Shown here: one piece after another, positions 9,035-16,918 of the stretch
Numbering within the stretch: the stretch's first letter is position 1
Layout of the letters: the number at the start of each line of letters is the position of its first letter
Origin: Alphaproteobacteria bacterium
GTDB lineage: Bacteria > Pseudomonadota > Alphaproteobacteria > Rhizobiales > Rhizobiaceae
Direction of reading: 5' to 3'
Length of the DNA stretch: 64,000 nt
Assembly: GCA_024742485.1 (NCBI GenBank)
Contig: JANSYK010000002.1
Span: 744,001 to 808,000, forward strand
The notes under the pieces: model-generated
Told to the model about the DNA's origin: nothing
The model's database searches: none
The model's input: the letters and a program-made list of their open reading frames with translations, nothing else
Program-made: the position numbers and the translations under genes

Positions 9035-9826
9035 TCATACAAATCTCGAAACACCGCCGGAAAGCTCGAGTCTGGCACCTGTGATATAGCTGGCAGCCGG
9101 CGAGCCAAGAAAAACGATGGCTCGTGCCGCCTCTTCGGGCTCGCCGAACCGGCCAAGCGGAATGTTCTTGGACAGGGCCTGCTCGCGAAACCAGTCCTGC
9201 CGGGATTGGTTCTGGTCGGGTCGCGCCTCAAAGCGCCGCTCCCACTGCCCCGAAATCACCACACCGAGAAGCAGGGAATTCACGCGAATGTCGGGTGCCA
9301 GTTCCACGGCCAGGCTTTTCAGGAGGTTTTGTACCCCTGCGCGTGCCGCCGATGTACAGACCATGTGTATCTCGGGCTGATAGGCAAGCAATGAATTGAC
9401 GCCGACGATGGCCCCGCAATCGCTGCTTTGCAGCATCGGTTGAAAAGCCCGGGTCGGATAGATCTGGCTAAAGAACTTCAGATCCAGTTCGGTGCGCCAG
9501 GCTTCGTCGCTGGTGTCGGCAAATGTCGAAACCCGTCCCTGACCTGCATTGTTGATCAATAGATCCGCACCACCGAACGTGTCCTCGACCTCTCCGGCGA
9601 AAGCTGCCATTTCTTCTGCGTCCAGAACGGAACAGGCGCGGGCCAGGATGGCCTGTGCGCCAAAGCGCTCCGCCAACCTGTCGCGAACCGAATCCAGCCG
9701 ATCTGCATTGCGGGCGCACAACGCCACCCTGCAGCCTTCCTCCAGCAACAGGCTGACCGTTGCCAGGCCGATCCCTGATGACCCGCCGGTCACCACCGCT
9801 GTTTTGCCGGTAAGGCCAAGGTCCAA
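9035..9826 (-). CDS. SDR-family protein lacking the YxxxK catalytic pair
   Basis: A 263-residue short-chain dehydrogenase fold: TGGSSGIG cofactor motif (about 13-20), NNAG motif (about 89-92), and the C-terminal GRFGEPEEAARAIVFLGSPAASYITG block. At the usual Tyr-x-x-x-Lys position the sequence reads MVCTSAARAG, so both the Tyr and the Lys are replaced. This is known in a divergent SDR subgroup and means the reaction may not be a standard alcohol oxidation. A TTG start (9826) is preceded by GGAGG lying inside the last codons of the VOC dioxygenase gene, four bases away, so translation is probably coupled. Confidence 0.78.
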   Translation of the reverse strand: MDLGLTGKTAVVTGGSSGIGLATVSLLLEEGCRVALCARNADRLDSVRDRLAERFGAQAILARACSVLDAEEMAAFAGEVEDTFGGADLLINNAGQGRVSTFADTSDEAWRTELDLKFFSQIYPTRAFQPMLQSSDCGAIVGVNSLLAYQPEIHMVCTSAARAGVQNLLKSLAVELAPDIRVNSLLLGVVISGQWERRFEARPDQNQSRQDWFREQALSKNIPLGRFGEPEEAARAIVFLGSPAASYITGARLELSGGVSRFV

Positions 9827-9830
9827 GGGT

Positions 9831-10748
9831 TCAGGCCTCCGCTTCTGTCCGCCAGCCGCGATCGGGGCGGCCCAGCATCACGGCGCGCATGGCGGGAGTC
9901 GGCGGTCCGGCCGTCATCCAGCGATCACTTTTTTCGGGATCACCCCATGGCCATTCCTGGGCAACATGCGTTGCTTCGTCGATCTGCTGCAATTCGGTGG
10001 TGAATTCGATCACGAATCCGGATGGTGAAACGAAATAGGCAAAGGGGTTGTTTCCCGGCCCATGCCTGCCGGGTCCCCAGCTTGGAACCTGTCCCATTTG
10101 TTTCAGGCGGCCGATTCCGCGCATGAAGCCGTCAATGTCCGGCATTTCGAAAGCCACATGATTGGCGCTGGCATGGGCATTTTTGAACAAACCGATCGAA
10201 TGATGATCCGTGCTGCATCGAAGAAACGACATCTGATCGACGTAATAGTCGCTGAGACGAAAGCCGAGCGTGTCGGTGTAGAAAGCCTCGGTCCTTTGCA
10301 GGTCGGGCGTGTTGAGCACAACGTGAGAGACCTTGACCGGCATGGCGTGCACGGGCTCTGTATCGGTATTTTCCTCAACGTCGCACACGATGCGCAGCTT
10401 GCGATTGTCGGGATCCAGCAACGAGAATCCGAAACCGCCTCCGGGTGTGTCAAACGCGTGAGGTTCTTCAAGGATTGCAACGTCGTGGTCACGCAATCTC
10501 GCAAAAAGCGCGTCGAGCCGGTCGCGGCTGGTCATGCCGAAATTGATATAATCGATGCCAAAATCATCGCCATCGCTCAGACCGTATATGAAGGGTTCCC
10601 TGCCGGTCCCGCGCAGATAGATTGTTCCGTCATCCCGGTGCGCGACCGCAAGCCCCCAGGTCTGCTCGTAGAAGGCGACGCTGTCTGTCATGCCGGGTGC
10701 ACGCATCACGATGCCACGCAGAAAATCAACGCCCAATGCTTCGCTCAT
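9831..10748 (-). CDS. Extradiol-type (VOC/glyoxalase fold) dioxygenase
   Basis: A 305-residue two-domain vicinal-oxygen-chelate protein. The N-terminal repeat (about 8-122) has lost metal ligands; the C-terminal repeat (about 138-252) shows a plausible Fe(II) triad H142 (SHVVLNT), H197 (NHVAFEM) and E248 (GFVIEFT). The arrangement matches type I extradiol ring-cleavage dioxygenases that open catechol-like rings between adjacent carbons. GGGAGG precedes ATG 10748. The start overlaps the IclR gene stop (10745-10748) and the SDR gene follows after four bases. Hydrolysis of its product by the operon's alpha/beta hydrolase would be a standard meta-cleavage sequence. Confidence 0.82.
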   Translation of the reverse strand: MSEALGVDFLRGIVMRAPGMTDSVAFYEQTWGLAVAHRDDGTIYLRGTGREPFIYGLSDGDDFGIDYINFGMTSRDRLDALFARLRDHDVAILEEPHAFDTPGGGFGFSLLDPDNRKLRIVCDVEENTDTEPVHAMPVKVSHVVLNTPDLQRTEAFYTDTLGFRLSDYYVDQMSFLRCSTDHHSIGLFKNAHASANHVAFEMPDIDGFMRGIGRLKQMGQVPSWGPGRHGPGNNPFAYFVSPSGFVIEFTTELQQIDEATHVAQEWPWGDPEKSDRWMTAGPPTPAMRAVMLGRPDRGWRTEAEA

Positions 10749-11560
10749 AATGACCTCCCGGTCGCCTGATGGGTTGCCGACATGTGGCCAAGCTGGGTCG
10801 AAATGGCCTTGCCGGCGGCACTGATGGCGGAAAATATTTCGTCTCGCCGTCCCTGATCCGCCGCGAAGTGATGATCCGGTCCGGTGACGTTGATCGCACC
10901 GGCGAAATCACTGGCATTGTCTCGAATGACGACGGCACAGGAACCAATACCCTCTTCGAAATTACCGACGCTCCACGCGGCGCCGATCGCCCGGTCCTCC
11001 GCAAGCTGTGCCTGAAGCTGTTCCAGCGATGTGGCGGTCTTGTCGGTTGAAGCCGGCAGGTCGGCGCCGCCGATCAGATTTTCAACGGACGCCGGTTCCA
11101 TATGGGCAAGGATGATCCGGCCGATCGTTGTTGCGTGGGCCGGCAGCCGGCTTCCGACCCGGACATTGCTGACCAGATGCAGGTTCGGGGTTTCCCGAAC
11201 CAGATAGACGATGCTGCGATCTTCCAAAACGCCGAGATGCGCCGACAGGCCGAGATCGGCGGCCAATTGTCTGAGAACCGGTTGCGACACCTGAACAATG
11301 TCCCGTGAGAAAACAGCGCCGGCGGCCAGTGTCACCAGACCGGTGCCAAGCCGAAAACCGCCGCCGTCCTCTGTCCGCTCGATCATCCGTTCATCAAGCA
11401 GGGTGTGGAGCAGCCGCAAAAGGGTCGTGCGATTGATCCCGACATCCTTCGCGGCCTTGCTGGTATTGGCGCAATTGTGGCCGTCACCGATATAGTGCAG
11501 CAGCTTGATGGCCCGCTGCACGGGAGGGACGCTGTAACTGGCTTTTCCGTTTCCGATCAT
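10745..11560 (-). CDS. IclR-family transcriptional regulator
   Basis: The start is set at ATG 11560, two bases after the hydrolase stop, giving 271 residues; the longer in-frame extension to 11677 would overlap the hydrolase. An N-terminal winged HTH (about 8-75; AKDVGINRTTLLRLLHTLLDE) is followed by an IclR effector domain (about 90-260) with the characteristic ARTIGR-like segment HATTIGRIILAH and SVGNFEEGIGSCAVVIRD. It lies inside the catabolic operon, so its level should follow pathway expression. It is the best candidate to bind the two 25-bp palindromes at 16835-16859 and 20110-20134, since it is the only regulator with a recognised DNA-binding ligand domain in the island. Confidence 0.88.
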   Translation of the reverse strand: MIGNGKASYSVPPVQRAIKLLHYIGDGHNCANTSKAAKDVGINRTTLLRLLHTLLDERMIERTEDGGGFRLGTGLVTLAAGAVFSRDIVQVSQPVLRQLAADLGLSAHLGVLEDRSIVYLVRETPNLHLVSNVRVGSRLPAHATTIGRIILAHMEPASVENLIGGADLPASTDKTATSLEQLQAQLAEDRAIGAAWSVGNFEEGIGSCAVVIRDNASDFAGAINVTGPDHHFAADQGRRDEIFSAISAAGKAISTQLGHMSATHQATGRSL

Positions 11561-11562
11561 CG

Positions 11563-12408
11563 TCAGACATTTTCCAGTTTCGGTTGCAGGCGCACGACAA
11601 AGTCGCGAAGCGCCTGTGCAACGGCCTCCGGCCGCTGCTGATGCACGATATGTCCGGCATCGTCGATTTCGAGCCATTCATGGGTGAGGTCGGACGCATG
11701 GGTCGACAGGGCCTGATGTGCCTGGAGGCTCTGTTCAGGCGGGGTGATCACATCGTCGCGGCCGACCAGCACGAGGCTGGCAACAGACAATTGCCCTACC
11801 GAAGCGGCGAGGTGACCCTTGCTCAAGGCATGAACCGCCTGGCCGTAACCGGTCGGATCAATACGGCTCATGGCGGCGATCGCATCGGCCAGAACGTCCG
11901 GTTGGGCATCGGGCCGCACCATCAGTCTGGGCGCGCGCTGCTCCGCAAAGGCCCGGGCACCCAGCCGGGCAAGCGCGGCTAGACGATCAGCGGCCTTGTC
12001 CGGCAGCGCCTCGCCCTGATCGATGCCGTACCCTTCTGCACAGGCCATCAGCACCAGCCCGGAGACCCGTTCCGGGTGCCTTTGCGCATAGGCGGCAGCG
12101 ATCAGGGTTCCGAGCGAATGGCCAACAAGGATCAGCGGGCCGATACCCAGGGCCTCGACGACCTGTTCCAGCCGTTCCGCATAATCAGTGGCATCGGGTT
12201 CAGCCGGCGCCAGCGCTCCGGAGCCCCCATAACCCGGTGCGTTCCAGACGAGGATGTCCCAATCGGTCGGAAGATAAGGGAGCAACCGGTTGAAGGATGT
12301 GGCATCGGAGCCGATGCCATGAAGCATGACCACATGCGGGCCGCTTCCCCGCCGGTGCCGGTATTCGATGCCGCATGTTTCCAGATAGCGCATGTCGGAA
12401 TCGCTCAT
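11563..12408 (-). CDS. Alpha/beta hydrolase, meta-cleavage product hydrolase-like
   Basis: A 281-residue alpha/beta-hydrolase fold enzyme. The oxyanion-hole motif is HGIGSDATSF, the nucleophile elbow is GHSLGTL, the acid lies in VGRDDVITPPEQS and the catalytic His in IDDAGHIVHQQRPE. Meta-cleavage product hydrolases cut a C-C bond in ring-opened catechols, which would pair with the extradiol-type dioxygenase downstream. Its ATG (12408) overlaps the stop of the SDR gene by four bases, and the IclR gene starts two bases after its stop. An esterase or enol-lactone hydrolase role cannot be excluded. Confidence 0.82.
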   Translation of the reverse strand: MSDSDMRYLETCGIEYRHRRGSGPHVVMLHGIGSDATSFNRLLPYLPTDWDILVWNAPGYGGSGALAPAEPDATDYAERLEQVVEALGIGPLILVGHSLGTLIAAAYAQRHPERVSGLVLMACAEGYGIDQGEALPDKAADRLAALARLGARAFAEQRAPRLMVRPDAQPDVLADAIAAMSRIDPTGYGQAVHALSKGHLAASVGQLSVASLVLVGRDDVITPPEQSLQAHQALSTHASDLTHEWLEIDDAGHIVHQQRPEAVAQALRDFVVRLQPKLENV

Positions 12409-13154
12409 GAGAACACAAAGCCCCGATTGGTCGGGAGCACCTGTCCGGAAAGGGTCAGGGCGGCTTCACCAAGCAGGAACGCAATCGTGCCAACCACATC
12501 TTCAGGTGCCTGCGGGCCCGGCACGGCGCTGTTGTCGGCGTAGTGGGCGTGGCGTTCCGCCGGTACATATTCGGTTGACTCGGTGGTCAGGATGCCCGGC
12601 GCCACGGCCGTGATCCCGATACCGTCAGGACCCAGTTCCCTGGCCAGCGACCGTGTCATGGCCATGACGGCGCCTTTGCTGGCAACATAGGAGAGCAGGT
12701 TCGGAGCGCCCCACAGGGCCGTATCCGACGCCAGATTGACGACCCGGCCGGAGCCTGACTGAATCAGAAGCGGCGCACAGGCGCGCACCATCAGCCAGAC
12801 ACTGCGGATATTGACATCCATCACCCGGTCCCAGGTCTCGATGTCGATTTCATCAAACCGCTTGCCGCCAATGCCGGTGGCGATGGCGCCATTGTTGACG
12901 AGACCATGCAGGCGACCTTCCCGGTCCGCGATGTCCTTCGCCAGCGCTGCAATGGACGCCGGGTCGGCAAGGTCGAGACCGACGAAGCGCGCTGAACCGC
13001 CTTCGGATTCGATCTGCGCGACGGTCTCACTGCCTCCATCTTCTTCGATATCCGCCGCAATCACCGTCGCGCCGCCGGCCGCACAGGCAAGCGCAGTCAG
13101 GCGCCCGAGACCGCGGGCAGAGCCGGTAACCAGAATGATGCGGCCGTCGAGCAC
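12405..13154 (-). CDS. Short-chain dehydrogenase/reductase with intact catalytic residues
   Basis: A 249-residue classical SDR: TGSARGLG cofactor motif (about 10-17), NNGA motif (about 88-91), the catalytic Ser in VNLASDTA, and YVASK supplying Tyr and Lys. It would oxidise or reduce a secondary alcohol or cis-diol with NAD(P). A ring-cis-dihydrodiol dehydrogenase acting after the Rieske oxygenase encoded at 18759 is attractive in this context but is inference. It begins ten bases after the cupin gene and overlaps the hydrolase gene by four bases. Unlike the other SDR of the operon, it keeps the complete active site. Confidence 0.85.
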   Translation of the reverse strand: MLDGRIILVTGSARGLGRLTALACAAGGATVIAADIEEDGGSETVAQIESEGGSARFVGLDLADPASIAALAKDIADREGRLHGLVNNGAIATGIGGKRFDEIDIETWDRVMDVNIRSVWLMVRACAPLLIQSGSGRVVNLASDTALWGAPNLLSYVASKGAVMAMTRSLARELGPDGIGITAVAPGILTTESTEYVPAERHAHYADNSAVPGPQAPEDVVGTIAFLLGEAALTLSGQVLPTNRGFVFS

Positions 13155-13164
13155 GGGGTGGTTC

Positions 13165-13716
13165 CTATTTCTTGTCGCGTTTGATGCCGGCCAGCGGGTG
13201 GTCCGGCGGATAGGTGGGTGTCACTGGCTTGGGGTTGCCGATCATCACACACATCAGCGCCTCTTCCATGCCCTCATTGACGAGGCCCCGATAGACACCG
13301 GGCGGTACGGAAATCAGATCACGCTCGTTAAGCACCGTTTCGACCCGCTCGCCGAGATGATCGACAATGATGCGAATGTTGCGTCCCTTCAGGATAAAGA
13401 ACACCTCTTCGGCATCCGTGTGCAGATGCGCCGGACCTTCGCATCCCGCCGGCAGCACCATGGTGGAAAAGGTGAAATTCTCTGCCTGGATGACATTGGA
13501 GTCACTGGCAACCCCGGTGGCGCCGGTGCCCATGTAGCGCATCTGGGCGCGCTTGTATTTCGGGTCGTAGTCAGCCTGGAATTTCAGCGCGTTCCAATCG
13601 AGTTTGCGCGTGTCGTATCGTGCAATGCGGCTCTCGACCCAACTTTCCAGCGTCTTGCCTTCGGGCACGACAACATCTTCCGGCTTCGTCTCGGGGATAT
13701 TTGCCTGCATGTTCAT
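13165..13716 (-). CDS. Cupin-domain protein of the catabolic operon
   Basis: A 183-residue protein with a C-terminal cupin barrel (about 75-165). The first cupin motif is visible as H97, H99 and a Glu at 103/104 (GPAHLHTDAEEVFF). The second motif, SVPPGVYRGLVN, lacks the usual metal-binding His, so metal binding would be incomplete or supplied otherwise. The N-terminal segment (ETKPEDVVVPEGKTLESWVESRIARYDTRKLDWNAL, split here by eye into two helices) has no function I recognise. It follows the transporter permease by three bases and precedes the SDR by ten. An isomerase, a dioxygenase accessory or a small-molecule binder are all possible. Confidence 0.72.
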   Translation of the reverse strand: MNMQANIPETKPEDVVVPEGKTLESWVESRIARYDTRKLDWNALKFQADYDPKYKRAQMRYMGTGATGVASDSNVIQAENFTFSTMVLPAGCEGPAHLHTDAEEVFFILKGRNIRIIVDHLGERVETVLNERDLISVPPGVYRGLVNEGMEEALMCVMIGNPKPVTPTYPPDHPLAGIKRDKK

Positions 13717-13719
13717 CTC

Positions 13720-14481
13720 TCAATTCTCCGATTTTGGAATGTAGTGAAGAAGCCGCGTCTCGGCGTAGGTGACGGCCGAATAAAGGACGATGCCTATGAT
13801 GGTCAGAACGGCGATGGCATTGAAGACCATGGCGGCATTGGCCTGTCCTTCGCCGTAGGAAATCAGGTAGCCGAGCCCGGTATTGCCGCCGACAAGCTCG
13901 CCAACCGTGACACCGATCACGGCCAGCGTCGAGCCGATACGCAGACCGGCCAGCAACGCTGGCAGTGTCGATGGAAATTCGACCTTGAGGAAGATTTCGA
14001 AGCGGCTCAGATTATAGGCCCGGGCCAGATTGATCAGGTCGCGGTCAACCGTTTTCATGGCCTGCAGCACGTTGACCAGGATCGGGAAAAACACGATCAG
14101 GATTGTCACCAGCAGCTTCGGCCAGAACGTATAGCCGAACCACATGATGAACAGCGGTGCAAAGGCCACTTTCGGCGCGATCTGCAGGGCAAGGATATAG
14201 GGCGACAGGACCTGCTCCCAGAACCGTGACATGCCCAGCATGTAGCCGATAAAGGCACCGAGCAGGCTGCCGATCGCAAATCCGACCAATGTCATCACGA
14301 AGGTCGAGATGGTGTGGTTGACAAGGTTGTCGAGGCGGAACATGCGCAGCAATTCCGCAAAACACTGACTGGCCGTCGGAATGATATAGCGCGGAATTCC
14401 AAACAGCGGCGGCAGGATCTCCCACAGAGCCAGGAAGGCCAGTGCCACCAGTATCGTCGTGATGAGAATGCTGTTCTTCAT
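13720..14481 (-). CDS. ABC transporter permease, NitT/TauT (SsuC-like) family
   Basis: A 253-residue inner-membrane permease with about six hydrophobic segments; the first spans residues 5-25. The EAA-type loop reads NLARAYNLSRFEIFLKVEFPSTLPALLAGLRIG, recognisable as the cytoplasmic contact with the ATPase. Members of this family import nitrate, taurine, sulfonates or aromatic acids such as phthalate. It forms the transporter with the binding protein at 14577 and the ATPase at 15974. It is separated from the binding-protein gene by 95 bases holding a strong hairpin and is followed after three bases by the cupin gene. Confidence 0.88.
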   Translation of the reverse strand: MKNSILITTILVALAFLALWEILPPLFGIPRYIIPTASQCFAELLRMFRLDNLVNHTISTFVMTLVGFAIGSLLGAFIGYMLGMSRFWEQVLSPYILALQIAPKVAFAPLFIMWFGYTFWPKLLVTILIVFFPILVNVLQAMKTVDRDLINLARAYNLSRFEIFLKVEFPSTLPALLAGLRIGSTLAVIGVTVGELVGGNTGLGYLISYGEGQANAAMVFNAIAVLTIIGIVLYSAVTYAETRLLHYIPKSEN

Positions 14482-14534
14482 CGGGCCGCTTGCTCGAGGG
14501 TGTTGACGGGATCAGCCATTGGTCGGCTCATTTG

Positions 14535-14563
14535 GGGAGCCGGCAGCATTCCTGCCGGCTCCC
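14535..14563 (-). terminator. Strong stem-loop between binding-protein and permease genes
   Basis: A perfect 12-bp stem, GGGAGCCGGCAG (14535-14546) pairing with CTGCCGGCTCCC (14552-14563), around a 5-base loop. It lies just after the binding-protein stop on the minus strand and has no U-run. It is probably an attenuator or mRNA-stabilising hairpin that keeps binding protein more abundant than permease. Confidence 0.6.
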
Positions 14564-14576
14564 GATTGCATGTAGC

Positions 14577-15551
14577 CTATTGGGCAACAAACTCGTTGGT
14601 ATAGGTGTCGCCGATCGGTACGGCCTCGCGAACGATCTCGTTGGCGACATAGAAGTCCTGGACGGCCTTCAGGCGGCTTTCATCGAACTTGCCGAAATTG
14701 TCGACATCGGACCCATAAACCAGTCGAACATAGTCGCGCATGATGCCTTCCATGATCTTTTCCTTGCCGGCGTGCTGGGGCACGGCGGCAACATAGTCTT
14801 TCGATGCCTGTTCGGGGTCCGCGATGATGTCCTTGTAGCCCTTGACAACAGCACCCACGAAGCCGCCGACCACGTCCGGACGGTTCTTGATGGTGTCTTC
14901 CGACGTCAGGATGGCCTGGGCCATGGCCGGAAAGATCTCGTTGATGGGCGTGACCTCAACCTCGACGCCGGCACCACGGATAGCCGCAGTCCATTCCGGC
15001 ACACCGGAGATCGCCTGAAGGTCGCCGGAAATCATCAGCTTGATCATTCCGCCGGGGCCGACGGCCTGGATATTGACATCATCCTTGCTGATCCCCGCAT
15101 CGGCGAGCACGGCAAGAAGATTGTAGTAGGTCGTATCCTTGAAGGAGAGAACGCCGACGGATTTACCCTTGAGGTCGGCAATGGAGTTGATCCCGGCATC
15201 CTTGCGCCAGGTGATCTGTGTCAGCGCTTCCGAACCGAGCAGTGCCACACCCTTGACCGCCAGGCCGTTGGCGCGAACGATCAGCGGTGTATCGCCAATG
15301 CCGCCGCCAAGATCGGCATTGCCTACGGCAACCTGCTTGGCCACATCGGCGCCGCCCTTGCCCACCTGAAAGGTGACATCGAGACCGGCTTCATCGAAAT
15401 ATCCCTTTGCCTTGGCCAATTGAAACGGCGCAAAGGCCGGCAGGAAATCCGGCGCGGGGAAGAGATAGGTCATTTTCTCGGCCGCGAACGCGCTCGCAGC
15501 CATCAGCGAAAGGCCAAAGGCCATCGCCAGTTTCAAACTTGTCTTTGTCAT
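14577..15551 (-). CDS. ABC transporter periplasmic binding protein, NMT1/SsuA-like
   Basis: A 324-residue exported protein. Residues 1-23 form a signal peptide ending ASAFAAE. The body is of the NMT1/SsuA type: GKGGADVAKQVAVGNADLGGG, then the KSVGVLSFKDTTYYNLLAVLADAGI hinge region, then VVGGFVGAVVKGYKD. This class delivers sulfonates, pyrimidine precursors or aromatic acids to TauT-type permeases. Its RBS GGGAG lies between the gene and the inserted 405-bp inverted-repeat element that begins 22 bases upstream (15573). The ligand is probably the growth substrate of the adjacent pathway. Confidence 0.88.
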   Translation of the reverse strand: MTKTSLKLAMAFGLSLMAASAFAAEKMTYLFPAPDFLPAFAPFQLAKAKGYFDEAGLDVTFQVGKGGADVAKQVAVGNADLGGGIGDTPLIVRANGLAVKGVALLGSEALTQITWRKDAGINSIADLKGKSVGVLSFKDTTYYNLLAVLADAGISKDDVNIQAVGPGGMIKLMISGDLQAISGVPEWTAAIRGAGVEVEVTPINEIFPAMAQAILTSEDTIKNRPDVVGGFVGAVVKGYKDIIADPEQASKDYVAAVPQHAGKEKIMEGIMRDYVRLVYGSDVDNFGKFDESRLKAVQDFYVANEIVREAVPIGDTYTNEFVAQ

Positions 15552-15572
15552 GGTGTATCTCCCTGGTTTTTG

Positions 15573-15977
15573 TTAGAGCGAAGGGTTCTTAGATTGGTTC
15601 ATTTGACCACTCATTTTTGTTTCCTGCCTAGAGCAATTCAGGTTTTGACGGAATCGGCAAAGCCTGAATGCACCAACAAAATTAAAAGCCGACACCGTTG
15701 TCACGTTTCTGACAAAACGTGAAACGGTCTTGGCGAACCGGCCGCCGTGGTGTTCCTCCACCACAAGGCCGGTTCAACGACGGCAGGGGGCAAAAATGAA
15801 CGGCCCATGTTGCTACACGTTTCCAAAGTCTTCTCCCTCTCTGGGGTGGGGTAAATCGGCCCATCGGCCGCGTTGTGCCGCTTGCCCGATGCTCTGCATC
15901 GCGCTGTGCGACGCGCCTTGCCGAATGAACCGATTTCCCTCCATCAAATGATCCAATCTAAGCGCCCTTCGCTCTAA
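15573..15977. mobile_element. MITE-like element, copy 1 (405 bp)
   Basis: The element is bounded by 34-bp terminal inverted repeats (15573-15606 and 15944-15977) that begin TTAGAGCGAAGGG and differ at three positions. It carries an internal 41-base hairpin (15735-15775) with GAACCGGCC/GGCCGGTTC arms. A second copy, inverted in the window, lies at 58247-58550. Copy 1 has about 101 extra bases (15631-15731). It encodes no plausible protein; small reading frames are artefacts of the repeat. It splits the transporter ATPase gene from the binding-protein gene, and its right TIR supplies the ATPase stop codon TAG. A TA target duplication, as in IS630/mariner-type MITEs, is possible. Confidence 0.85.
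15631..15731. repeat. Extra 101-bp segment inside MITE copy 1, with two inverted repeats
   Basis: This stretch is absent from copy 2. It contains ATTCAGGTTTTG/CAAAGCCTGAAT (15636-15647 and 15658-15669, one mismatch) and the perfect pair TCACGTTT/AAACGTGA (15701-15708 and 15715-15722). It is either an insertion into copy 1 or a deletion from copy 2. Confidence 0.6.
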
Positions 15978-16753
15978 TTCACGACCTGTCGGTCCTGCAG
16001 TTTCAGCAGATCGAACATGTGGCTGATATATTCAGTCACACGAGGATGCTGGCGGCGGGCGGTCGGGTTGCCGCGATCTGGAATATCGACCTTGATTTCC
16101 TCGATAACCCGGCCGGGTCTTTCGCTTAGAACGAGAATCCTGTCAGCCATGAACACGGCCTCTGCCAGGTCATGGGTGATCAGCAGCGTTGTGATCTTCT
16201 CGTCTTCGATTGTTTCGGCAAAATTCTTCTGAATGATGATTTTCGTCTGCGCGTCCAGAGCGGAAAACGGCTCGTCCAGCAAAATGACTTCGGGATCGAT
16301 TGCCAGGGTCCGAGCCAGTGCGGCCCGCTGGCGCATGCCGCCAGACAACTGATAGGGGTAGTAGTCTCCGAATCCACCCAACTGACATTTTTCAAGCTGC
16401 AGATGCGCACGCTCTCGGCACTCCTTGCGGGAAAAGCCGCGCGATTCCAGTCCGAATGCGACATTGGCCTCGATCTTGCGCCAGGGCAGGAGCAAATCCT
16501 TTTGAAGCATGAAGCCGACATGGGAATTGGGACCCGAAACGATGTCACCTGAAACCAGAACTTCTCCCTCGGTGGGCTGATACAGACCCGCTGTCATGTT
16601 CAGCATGGTGCTCTTGCCGCAGCCGGACGGTCCAACGACCGCGACAAACTCCGCTTCGTCCGTTTTGAAAGTGATGTCCTTGAGCGCTGTCAGTGCCGTG
16701 CCGGTACCGTTTTGCCCGAAGCCTTTTGTTACCGAGCGAAATTCAAGCGCCAT
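15974..16753 (-). CDS. ABC transporter ATP-binding protein, NitT/TauT (SsuB-like) family
   Basis: A 259-residue ATPase with Walker A GPSGCGKST (41-49), Q-loop FMLQKDLLLPW, signature LSGGMRQR, Walker B VILLDEPFSALD and the switch His in ITHD. It energises import by the permease at 13720. It is the first gene of the long minus-strand operon, downstream of the palindromic operator at 16835-16859. Its last codon and stop (AAT TAG) run into the MITE terminal repeat TTAGAGCG, so the present C-terminus may differ by a few residues from the ancestral one. Confidence 0.9.
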   Translation of the reverse strand: MALEFRSVTKGFGQNGTGTALTALKDITFKTDEAEFVAVVGPSGCGKSTMLNMTAGLYQPTEGEVLVSGDIVSGPNSHVGFMLQKDLLLPWRKIEANVAFGLESRGFSRKECRERAHLQLEKCQLGGFGDYYPYQLSGGMRQRAALARTLAIDPEVILLDEPFSALDAQTKIIIQKNFAETIEDEKITTLLITHDLAEAVFMADRILVLSERPGRVIEEIKVDIPDRGNPTARRQHPRVTEYISHMFDLLKLQDRQVVN

Positions 16754-16834
16754 GTCTGACCTCGCCGCAAACGCTGTGCTCTTTGATAACAGAAGATTCG
16801 ATTTCGATCATTCAGCCACTGTTAGAATAAGTTC

Positions 16835-16859
16835 AAATATGAACATAGTGTTCTTATTT
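16835..16859. promoter_or_regulatory. 25-bp palindromic operator, copy 1 (probable IclR-family site)
   Basis: Arms AAATATGAACA (16835-16845) and TGTTCTTATTT (16849-16859) around TAG form an inverted repeat with one mismatch. The site lies between the divergent ATPase gene (start 16753) and the flavin monooxygenase gene (start 16919). An almost identical site with perfect arms lies before the Rieske operon at 20110-20134, and GTTC precedes both. Assignment to the IclR regulator encoded at 10745 is inference from genetic context. Confidence 0.75.
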
Positions 16860-16886
16860 TGACAATAACTGTGCGCTCCCTATGAT
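16859..16886 (+). promoter_or_regulatory. Sigma70-type promoter for the second flavin monooxygenase
   Basis: TTGACA (16859-16864), a 16-base spacer, then TATGAT (16881-16886), 33 bases before the gene start. The -35 box shares its first base with the right arm of the palindrome, so a protein bound there would touch RNA polymerase. Confidence 0.55.
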
Positions 16887-16918
16887 GCAAGTTCGAATTT
16901 CAACGGAGACACTTTGCG

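Noticed and set aside
9022-9231. Extended N-terminus of the TPP enzyme
   Set aside because: It would overlap the upstream SDR gene by almost 200 bases; the added residues do not look like a fold, and ATG 9021 matches family starts.
11561-11677. Extended N-terminus of the IclR regulator
   Set aside because: It overlaps the hydrolase gene; ATG 11560 begins two bases after the hydrolase stop and directly before the HTH.
15730-15951. 73-residue reading frame and its counterpart at 58273-58476, with similar SSPSLGWGKSAHR protein sequence
   Set aside because: The similarity is explained by the shared MITE DNA; the frames run through hairpins and have no RBS or recognisable fold.
15573-15977. CRISPR or REP interpretation of the repeated hairpin region
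   Set aside because: There are only two dispersed copies with long terminal inverted repeats and no spacer-repeat periodicity.
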